Shown here: positions 1 to 5,418 of the stretch, one piece after another
Position numbering within the stretch: position 1 is the first letter of the stretch
Layout of the letters: every line of letters starts with the position of its first letter
DNA from: Candidatus Omnitrophota bacterium
Lineage (GTDB): Bacteria; Omnitrophota; Gorgyraeia; Aquiviventales; Aquiviventaceae
Direction of reading: 5' to 3'
Length of the DNA: 8,103 bases
Assembly (NCBI GenBank): GCA_020057015.1
Contig: JAGVGS010000038.1
Coordinates: forward strand, 1 to 8,103
Program-made: the position numbers and the translations under genes
The notes under the pieces: model-generated
What the model saw: only the letters and a program-made list of their open reading frames with translations
What the model was told of the DNA's origin: nothing
Databases searched by the model: none

Positions 1-161
1 AGTGCGGCCTGGGGGGCCTGCATCAACTGCAGCCGCCAAGCCACGGCCGCAGCCACGGCCAACACTAAGAGGCCGGCAATGACCGCGCGCTGCCCTCGCG
101 CGCGGCGATAGCGCGCCAAGAAGTGCTCTAGAATGCCGGCAATAGGTGTCGTCTCTAGCAT
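1..161 (-). CDS. N-terminal part of a single-pass membrane protein, cut by the window edge
   Basis: The reading frame starts with ATG at 161 and stays open to base 1, giving 53 complete residues of an unfinished protein. It begins MLETTPIAGILEHF. A basic stretch of arginines follows (about residues 17-25), then one hydrophobic segment (about residues 27-45, rich in Ala, Val and Leu), then the start of what should be an extracytoplasmic part. The positive charges before the segment suggest a cytoplasmic N-terminus and an uncleaved anchor. The start codon lies only three bases after the stop of the protease/TPR gene, so translational coupling within one operon is likely. No strong Shine-Dalgarno sequence is visible. 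I do not recognise the family, because the informative domain lies outside the window. That this is a real gene rests on its spacing and its sensible topology. Confidence 0.6.
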   Translation of the reverse strand, partial: MLETTPIAGILEHFLARYRRARGQRAVIAGLLVLAVAAAVAWRLQLMQAPQAA

Positions 162-164
162 CGC

Positions 165-1814
165 TTATCTAGACACGCTCCGACTGCCTTCAGAGGCTTG
201 CTTGTACAGCGGCTCGATTTCGAGCAGCAAATCCTTCCGCTTATCTTGCTGAAAAATCAGCTCTATCGCTCTCTGGAATTCTCGTACCGCCTTGCTGTAA
301 TACTGATGGGCTTCTTCCCGAGTAGGAGTCTCCTTGACCAGCGCCTGCGCAATGGTCAGCTCCATCGAACCCAAATTGGCGTGGGCCTCAATCGAATCGG
401 GATCCAGCTGTAACGCTTTTTCGAGATAGGGGACTGCCGTCTGATATTCCTTCAGCTGCATGTACACGGTCGCCAGGCCCACATTCGACTCGGCATCCCG
501 CGTATTGAGCTGGAGGGCCCGCTCAAAGTGCGTGATCGCCTCGCGGTGCTTTCCCAACTGTTGATACGCACTGCCAAGATTATAGTGTAGACGGTCATTC
601 GCGGGATTGGCGTTGAGTCCCTGCTGATAGGCGGACAGCGCCGCTTGCCAATCACCCAACTTCCTATAGCAGAGGCCCAGATTGGTATAAGCCTGGTCGA
701 GATGCTCATAATGAAGCTGGATGGCCTGCTGCGTGTACCGAACTCCTGCCTCGCATTGATTCACTACGGCAGAGGTTCTTCCCAGATTATAGTAAGGAAC
801 GGGGTCGGCAGGGTCCCATGCTATGGCTTGTTGAAAGACCTCGATGGCATCGGCATGTCGGCCGATGTTCTCATAGGTCTCAGCAAGACCAATGTAGAGC
901 TTGACCGAAGGCGCGAGCTGAATGGCTTGCTGATAGATGGCGATGGCCTGCTCGGATTGACCGGACAATTGGTAGGCGAGTCCTAAGAGTTCAAGCGCCG
1001 GCACGGAGTGCGGGCGAATCTTCAGCGCTTCTTGTAGGATGCCGCGTGTGGCTTCATGACGACCCTGCAGACCCATCTCCCTTGCGGCGCTCAGTAAGGC
1101 ATTCAGCTTCGCCTCGGTGTCTGCGAACTGCGTAAAGCTCATCTTAGCGGCTGGCGGGGCTAGGAGCAGCCGGACTTCGCTGATGGCAACAGCAAAATTT
1201 ACGTTTTGGCCGCTGGGCATCATGAAGCTCACGACCCCGATGACTTCACCGAGCATATTAACGAGCGGTCCCCCGCTGTTGCCCGGGGAAATGGGGGCAG
1301 AAAATTGGAGCCATTGGATGCCTCCGGTTTCTCTGACGCCGGCAATCAACCCCTCTGAGAGGCTGTGCTCAAAGCGCAAGGAGCTGCCGATCGTCAGGAC
1401 TTTTTGGCCTACTTCAACGGGACTGACCTCAGCCAGTGCGAGGACCGGCAGTCCGGTGGCGTCGATGTCCAACACACAGAGGTCCCGCGCGGCATCGAAA
1501 CCCACCACCCCGGTGACAGGAAATACCCGGCCATCTTTCAACCTCACCCGCACCGCTTGGGCAGTGGCCACCACATGGTAGTTCGTGACAATGAGACCCT
1601 CGGCATCAATGATAAATCCGCTGCCAATATTGAGGTCTCCTGTCCGCCCTTCGGTCATCAGCGAGACAATAGCGGGACTGAGTTCTTTAAAAAGTGCCGG
1701 AGGAGATTTCTCTGCGGTGACAGCAGCGGCCTGGAGAGCAACAACCTCTCCCATCAAAATCCAGGCTACCACCAAGATACGAGGCGTGTTCATTAGCTGG
1801 CGGCGTGAAAACAT
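165..1814 (-). CDS. Secreted trypsin-like (S1C/HtrA-type) serine protease with C-terminal TPR repeats
   Basis: This 549-residue protein has an N-terminal export signal (hydrophobic residues about 12-31, likely cut near the Ala-rich end). A trypsin-like domain follows at about 40-220. The catalytic triad is visible: His80 in TNYHVV, Asp111 in ARDLCVL and Ser180 in GNSGGPL, and the NVNFAVA strand typical of HtrA proteases lies at 204-210. The PDZ domains of DegP/DegS are absent. From about 238 to 530 there are instead around eight TPR units of about 34 residues, with recurrent NLG/GLA and A-L-Q-L-x-P signatures; the last unit has a longer loop. The TPR array probably binds partner or substrate proteins in the periplasm. 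An ATG at codon 8 (base 1793) is an equally plausible start; neither has a clear ribosome site. The gene starts 13 bases after the lipoprotein gene, so it probably shares that promoter. Its G+C (about 50%) is far below its neighbours, which suggests a separate origin. Protease and TPR calls are secure; the substrate is unknown. Confidence 0.93.
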   Translation of the reverse strand: MFSRRQLMNTPRILVVAWILMGEVVALQAAAVTAEKSPPALFKELSPAIVSLMTEGRTGDLNIGSGFIIDAEGLIVTNYHVVATAQAVRVRLKDGRVFPVTGVVGFDAARDLCVLDIDATGLPVLALAEVSPVEVGQKVLTIGSSLRFEHSLSEGLIAGVRETGGIQWLQFSAPISPGNSGGPLVNMLGEVIGVVSFMMPSGQNVNFAVAISEVRLLLAPPAAKMSFTQFADTEAKLNALLSAAREMGLQGRHEATRGILQEALKIRPHSVPALELLGLAYQLSGQSEQAIAIYQQAIQLAPSVKLYIGLAETYENIGRHADAIEVFQQAIAWDPADPVPYYNLGRTSAVVNQCEAGVRYTQQAIQLHYEHLDQAYTNLGLCYRKLGDWQAALSAYQQGLNANPANDRLHYNLGSAYQQLGKHREAITHFERALQLNTRDAESNVGLATVYMQLKEYQTAVPYLEKALQLDPDSIEAHANLGSMELTIAQALVKETPTREEAHQYYSKAVREFQRAIELIFQQDKRKDLLLEIEPLYKQASEGSRSVSR

Positions 1815-1827
1815 GGGACTGGCGGCG

Positions 1828-2211
1828 TTAGGCCGGCGGCAGGGCGCGAACGTCGAAGTGCCCGGACTCCAGGCGGCCGTTGCTCAAGCGCTCATCCACC
1901 CACACGCGCACCGGCGTGCCTGAGGGCGTAGCCCCTGGGGCGGTCGCCACAGCTGCTGGCGCGCCGAGCGCTTGACCCAGCTCCTGCCGCTCGCGCTTCT
2001 CGGTGACCTTATCGACCTCGCCTTGGATAAGCATGCCGCCCAATAAGCCCACGAGCGCGCCCAGGGGTGCTCCCACCCCCGGGGCGATCAGCGAACCGGC
2101 TATCGTGCCGGCGGTCTGTCCAACCTGAGACGGCGGCATGCCGGCGCATCCGGACGCCAAGCAACCCGCCATAAAAACCTTGTACCATGCCGCGTGGGCG
2201 CGCATAATCAC
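1828..2211 (-). CDS. Small glycine-zipper lipoprotein
   Basis: This 127-residue protein has a short basic and hydrophobic leader followed by cysteines at 17 (after MAG) and 22 (after ASG), either of which could be the lipid-modified residue. Residues 31-64 are rich in glycine and show two glycine zippers: glycines at 31, 35 and 39, and at 47, 51, 55 and 59. This GxxxG pattern is known from envelope proteins that pack helices closely in or against membranes. A charged stretch (65-78), an Ala/Pro/Thr linker (83-100) and a conserved-looking C-terminus (VRVWVDERL to the end) follow. The start may be GTG at 2211 or ATG at 2205 (codon 3). A good sigma-70 promoter lies just upstream, and the gene is first in a run with the protease and the partial membrane protein. 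The exact family is not recognised. An outer-membrane or periplasmic lipoprotein is the likely nature; the function is open. Confidence 0.8.
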   Translation of the reverse strand: MIMRAHAAWYKVFMAGCLASGCAGMPPSQVGQTAGTIAGSLIAPGVGAPLGALVGLLGGMLIQGEVDKVTEKRERQELGQALGAPAAVATAPGATPSGTPVRVWVDERLSNGRLESGHFDVRALPPA

Positions 2212-2212
2212 A

Positions 2213-2236
2213 CTTTCACGTCATCTTTCACGTCAT
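2213..2236. repeat. Perfect tandem 12-bp direct repeat, possible operator
   Basis: CTTTCACGTCAT occurs twice without a gap or mismatch (2213-2224 and 2225-2236). Seen from the minus strand it touches the end of the -10 box of the lipoprotein promoter and covers the predicted transcription start, a typical place for a repressor to bind. Each unit contains TCACGT, which recurs once in inverted orientation at 2293-2298 beside the start of the ABC gene. The repeat is certain; the regulatory role is inferred. Confidence 0.6.
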
Positions 2237-2263
2237 ACTAAAGGAAAAGGCCCCCCTTGACAA
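2235..2263 (-). promoter_or_regulatory. Sigma-70 promoter of the lipoprotein/protease operon
   Basis: Read on the minus strand, TTGTCA (2263-2258, five of six consensus bases) is followed by a 17-base spacer and TAGTAT (2240-2235, four of six). Transcription should begin near 2228, giving a leader of about 17 bases to the GTG start or 23 to the ATG. The -35 hexamer overlaps that of the opposite promoter by five bases. Prediction from sequence only. Confidence 0.65.
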
Positions 2264-2285
2264 GCCACGGCCAACTCGCTAGAAC
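2257..2285 (+). promoter_or_regulatory. Sigma-70 promoter of the ABC transporter operon
   Basis: TTGACA at 2257-2262 is a perfect -35 consensus. It is followed by a 17-base spacer and TAGAAC (2280-2285, four of six bases of the -10 consensus). The predicted start of transcription is near 2291-2293, almost at the first start codon (GTG at 2295), so the message would be nearly leaderless. The 8-bp palindrome TACGCGTA (2286-2293) lies at the predicted start point. Confidence 0.65.
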
Positions 2286-2294
2286 TACGCGTAC

Positions 2295-3245
2295 GTGATT
2301 CGCATGCCCTTAGCCATTGAAGTCACCGGACTCACCAAGCGCTACGACACCGGCACGGCGCTGGACGATATCGCCTTCAGCGTGCAGCCGGGCGAGATCA
2401 TGGGGTTTCTCGGCCCCAACGGGGCCGGGAAAACCACCGCCCTACGCATTCTCACCGGGATGCTGGCCCCCACCAGCGGCACGGTGCGCATTGACGGCCT
2501 GGACGTGGCGGACAAGACCTTGGAAGTGCGCCGCCGCATCGGCTACATGCCGGAGAATGTCGCCCTCTACCCGGAGCTGCGCATCCAGGAGTACCTGCAT
2601 TACCGGGCGCAACTGAAAGGCGTGCCGGGTGTTGAACGACGCCGCCGCGTGCAAGAGGTGCTCGAGCAGTGCGCCCTCACCGACGTGCCCCGCAAGCTGA
2701 TCGGCCGGCTCTCGAAAGGCTACCGCCAGCGCGTCGCCCTGGCGGACTGTCTCGTGGGCAAGCCCCGCATTCTGATTCTGGATGAGCCCACGGTGGGGCT
2801 CGACCCGCATCAGATCCGCCAGACGCGCGAGCTGATCACGCAGCTGGGGCGCACGACCACCATTTTGCTCTCCACGCACATCCTGCCGGAAGTGGAAATG
2901 ACCTGCCAGCGCGTCACGATCATCAACCAGGGCCGCATCGTGGCCGTGGACACGCCCTCCCAGTTGCGCCAGCGCATGCAGGGCACGACCGTGGTGCGCG
3001 TGGAGCTCAAAGCCGAGCCCTCCGCAGTGCAGCACGCGCTGCGCCAACTGCCCGGGGTGGTCCAGGTGAGCCTGCGCGGCGAGCAGCAGGGCTATGTGGC
3101 CTGCGAGCTGCAAACCGTCGGCGAGGCCGATGTCCGCGAAGCCCTGTATCAGCTGGCCGTGGCCCAGCGCTGGCCCTTGCGGGAGCTGACTCAGTCGCGC
3201 GTGTCGCTGGAAGACGTGTTCATCCATCTGACGACCCATGAATAA
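2295..3245 (+). CDS. ABC transporter ATP-binding protein (GldA/CcmA-type)
   Basis: This 316-residue ATPase powers the transporter formed with the next gene's permease on the cytoplasmic face. All nucleotide-binding motifs are visible. Walker A is GPNGAGKTT (40-48). The Q-loop region is YMPEN with Glu87 in place of glutamine, as is usual in this subfamily. The signature is LSKGYRQRV (139-147), Walker B is ILILDEPT (159-166), the D-loop is GLDP and the switch histidine is His195. Residues about 230-316 form the extra C-terminal domain common in exporters of the DrrA/NatA/GldA group. Start choice is open: GTG at 2295 or ATG at 2304 (codon 4), neither with a Shine-Dalgarno sequence. The promoter position suggests leaderless translation. 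It is the first gene of a four-gene operon and overlaps the permease gene by 8 bases. The best match in type is the GldA-like module because GldG and DUF4340 proteins follow; the substrate is unknown. Confidence 0.95.
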   Translation: MIRMPLAIEVTGLTKRYDTGTALDDIAFSVQPGEIMGFLGPNGAGKTTALRILTGMLAPTSGTVRIDGLDVADKTLEVRRRIGYMPENVALYPELRIQEYLHYRAQLKGVPGVERRRRVQEVLEQCALTDVPRKLIGRLSKGYRQRVALADCLVGKPRILILDEPTVGLDPHQIRQTRELITQLGRTTTILLSTHILPEVEMTCQRVTIINQGRIVAVDTPSQLRQRMQGTTVVRVELKAEPSAVQHALRQLPGVVQVSLRGEQQGYVACELQTVGEADVREALYQLAVAQRWPLRELTQSRVSLEDVFIHLTTHE

Positions 3246-3984
3246 TCTCTTCGCTCTGACGGCGCGTGAATTGAAGTCGCTCTGGTATTCCCCGGTGCTC
3301 TACGTCGTCGGGGCGATCTTTCTCTTGCTGCAGGGCCTGGTCTTCTGGCTGCTCATCCTGCTGCTGATTGACCCGCGCGTCGATCCCTCGTGGACGATGG
3401 CCCAATTTTTCTTCGGCGGCTCGTTCTTTTACTGGTTCGCGATCCTGATCATCGCCCCGCTGCTGACCATGCGCACGTTCAGCGAAGAAAAGCGCACCGG
3501 CAGCATTGAGTTTCTGCTCACCGCCCCGGTCACCGACATGCAGGTGGTCCTCTCCAAGTTCCTCGGGGCCTGGGCCGCCTACATCGTCCTCTGGGCGGCC
3601 ACCGCCGCGTACTTCCTGGTGCTGCGCATGCTCACCCCCTTTGACTGGGGGCCGGTGCTCACCGGCTACCTAGGCACGTGGCTGCTGGGCGGGGCGTTGA
3701 TCGCCGTGGGCGTGCTGGCCTCGAGCCTTACGCGCAACCAGGTGATCGCCGCGATGCTCTCGTTCGTCGCCGTGCTCGTGCTCTTCTCGGTGGGCATCCT
3801 GGATGTGTTCGTGAAGGACCCCGAGGCCAGCAAGCTTATCCAGTACTGCTCCTTCATGGAGCATTTGCGCGCCTTCTCCAAGGGCATCCTGGATACGCGG
3901 CCGATCATGTTCTACCTGACCTTCACCGGCATCTGCTTATTTCTGACCCAGCGCGTCATCGCCAACCCCCGGTGGCGGTCGTGA
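3238..3984 (+). CDS. ABC-2 type permease (GldF/NosY-like)
   Basis: This 248-residue inner-membrane protein has about six hydrophobic segments (roughly 20-44, 61-78, 107-131, 140-163, 168-190 and 221-238). A characteristic ABC-2 permease stretch lies between the second and third: MRTFSEEKRTGSIEFLLTAP (78-97), the cytoplasmic coupling region that contacts the ATPase. Its length fits GldF/NosY-type permeases, which work as dimers. It overlaps the ATPase gene by 8 bases and is followed after a single base by the GldG-like gene, so the three are certainly co-translated from one message. With no second permease gene, the transporter is probably a homodimer of this subunit with two ATPases. The transported substrate cannot be read from the sequence. 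Confidence 0.93.
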   Translation: MNNLFALTARELKSLWYSPVLYVVGAIFLLLQGLVFWLLILLLIDPRVDPSWTMAQFFFGGSFFYWFAILIIAPLLTMRTFSEEKRTGSIEFLLTAPVTDMQVVLSKFLGAWAAYIVLWAATAAYFLVLRMLTPFDWGPVLTGYLGTWLLGGALIAVGVLASSLTRNQVIAAMLSFVAVLVLFSVGILDVFVKDPEASKLIQYCSFMEHLRAFSKGILDTRPIMFYLTFTGICLFLTQRVIANPRWRS

Positions 3985-3985
3985 G

Positions 3986-5407
3986 ATGAGCCGCACGCGC
4001 TCAGTGCTCGCCTCGGTCAATTTTCTGGCCACCGCGCTGCTGCTATGGCTGCTTTTCGTGATGGTCAACTACATCGCGAGCCGACGCTATGCCCGGTGGG
4101 ACCTCACGCGCGCCAAAGTGACCCAGCTGGCCGATCAAACGCGCCAGGTGCTGCGCACCTTGTCTGAGCCGGTGACGGTGGTCGTGTTCTATCAGCCTTC
4201 CCACGGGCTCTATGAGTTGGTGCGGGACTTGCTGGAGGAATACGCGCGGGTCAACCCCGAGCGCTTCCACGTGGAGCTGGTGGACCCGGAGCAAGACCTC
4301 GCCCGCGCGAACCTGCTCGCGAAGCAGTTTCAGATCGAGGCGCTCAACGTGGTCGTGTTCCAGTCCGGCACGCGGCGCAAGCATGTCTCGGACACCGACC
4401 TGGCGGAGTTTGATTTCAGCAATGCGCGGGAGACCGGCGGCCAGCCCCGCGTCAAAGCGTTCAAGGGCGAGGGGGCGTTCACCTCCGCCCTGATCAGCGT
4501 CACTCAAGCCACCGCGCCGCTGATTTGGGTCACCACCGGCCATGGCGAAAAGGCCCTCGCCGATAGCGCCCCCTCCGGCTTGGCTGACGTCAAACGCTAC
4601 CTTGAGCAGCAGAACATGACGGTGACCGAAGCGACACTGCTGGAGCAGACCGCGATTCCCTCCAGCGTGCAGTTGGTGCTCTTGGCCGGCCCCACGCGCC
4701 GGTTCGCGGATCAGGAACTCGCGCTGCTCAAGACGCATCTCGAGGCCGGCGGCCGGGTCTTGGCCTTGCTCGACCCGCTGCACGAGACCGGGCTCGAACC
4801 CCTGTGTCACGCGTGGGGCATCGACCTGGGAGCGACGATCGTGGTGGACCCGCAGCGGCAGCTGCCGTTTGTCTCGGCCGCCAACTTGTTTGTGACCAGC
4901 TACGGCGCGCACCCTATCGTCGAGAAAATGGCGACCCTGATGACGCTCTTTCCGCTGGCGCGCTCGGTGCAGCCGGCCACCCCAGCGCCCGAGGGCGTCA
5001 CGGTCGCTGCACTCGCGCTGACCTCCGAGGGGGGTTGGGCAGAGACACAGACCACGGTGGAAACGTTTCAGTTCGATGCGGGGCAAGACCTCAAGGGGCC
5101 GGTGGCGATTGCCAGTGCGGCCGAGCGCACCGCCGAGCCTAAAGGCCGCCTGGTCGTCATCGGCGACTCGGACTTTGCCATCAACGCGCAGGTCGGCAAC
5201 GTGGGCAACCGCGATTTTCTCATGGGGGCGGTGTATTGGCTCACGGCGCAGGAGCAGCGCATTGGCCTCAGCCCGCGTGTGCTCGAATCGGTGAAGCTCA
5301 ACCTCACGGCCCGGCAGACGACCGGCCTCTTTTGGTTCAGCTTCCTCGCCCTGCCGCTGGCCAGCATCGCTCTGGGCCTCGCGATGTGGTTGATTCGCCG
5401 TCAATAG
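3986..5407 (+). CDS. GldG-family auxiliary protein of the ABC transporter (ABC_transp_aux type)
   Basis: This 473-residue protein is anchored at both ends: a hydrophobic helix near the N-terminus (about 12-30) and another at the C-terminus (about 447-469), ending in a short basic tail. The large part between them should lie in the periplasm. Family signatures are visible. RRYARWDLTRAKVTQLADQT follows the first helix (33-52), then the strand VTVVVFYQP (63-71), VTTGHGE (182-188), the stretch from QELALLKTHLEAGGRVLALLDP (243-264), and GDSDF followed by GNRDFL near 393-412. This is the pattern of GldG and related proteins, which always accompany an ABC-2 transporter and are thought to be its extracytoplasmic partner. 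The gene starts one base after the permease stop. In Bacteroidetes the relatives are needed for gliding; nothing in this window points to gliding. Family is secure, mechanism unknown. Confidence 0.9.
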   Translation: MSRTRSVLASVNFLATALLLWLLFVMVNYIASRRYARWDLTRAKVTQLADQTRQVLRTLSEPVTVVVFYQPSHGLYELVRDLLEEYARVNPERFHVELVDPEQDLARANLLAKQFQIEALNVVVFQSGTRRKHVSDTDLAEFDFSNARETGGQPRVKAFKGEGAFTSALISVTQATAPLIWVTTGHGEKALADSAPSGLADVKRYLEQQNMTVTEATLLEQTAIPSSVQLVLLAGPTRRFADQELALLKTHLEAGGRVLALLDPLHETGLEPLCHAWGIDLGATIVVDPQRQLPFVSAANLFVTSYGAHPIVEKMATLMTLFPLARSVQPATPAPEGVTVAALALTSEGGWAETQTTVETFQFDAGQDLKGPVAIASAAERTAEPKGRLVVIGDSDFAINAQVGNVGNRDFLMGAVYWLTAQEQRIGLSPRVLESVKLNLTARQTTGLFWFSFLALPLASIALGLAMWLIRRQ

Positions 5408-5418
5408 GCCCCTGAAGA

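Noticed and set aside
77..86. Glutamate instead of glutamine in the Q-loop region of the ABC ATPase (residue 87) and LSKGY signature as possible inactivating changes
   Set aside because: Both are common in the GldA/CcmA-like subfamily and the rest of the ATP-binding motifs are intact, so I do not treat them as defects. The coordinates given are nominal; the residues lie near 2553-2555 and 2709-2723.
83..105. Perfect 8-bp inverted repeat CCGCGCGC / GCGCGCGG with a 7-base loop
   Set aside because: It lies in the coding sequence for the Arg/Ala-rich stretch before the membrane helix, where CGC/GCG codons make such repeats common, and there is no T-run to suggest a terminator.
2442..3239. Long open frame of 265 codons on the minus strand opposite the ABC ATPase
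   Set aside because: It is a by-product of high G+C codon use in the ATPase gene. Its translation is rich in His, Ala and Gln without domain features, while the plus strand carries all ABC motifs.
4043..5404. Open frame of 453 codons on the minus strand opposite the GldG-like gene
   Set aside because: Same effect in a G+C-rich gene. The product is Arg/His/Gln/Gly-rich with no hydrophobic or catalytic pattern, and the plus-strand GldG-family protein is clear.
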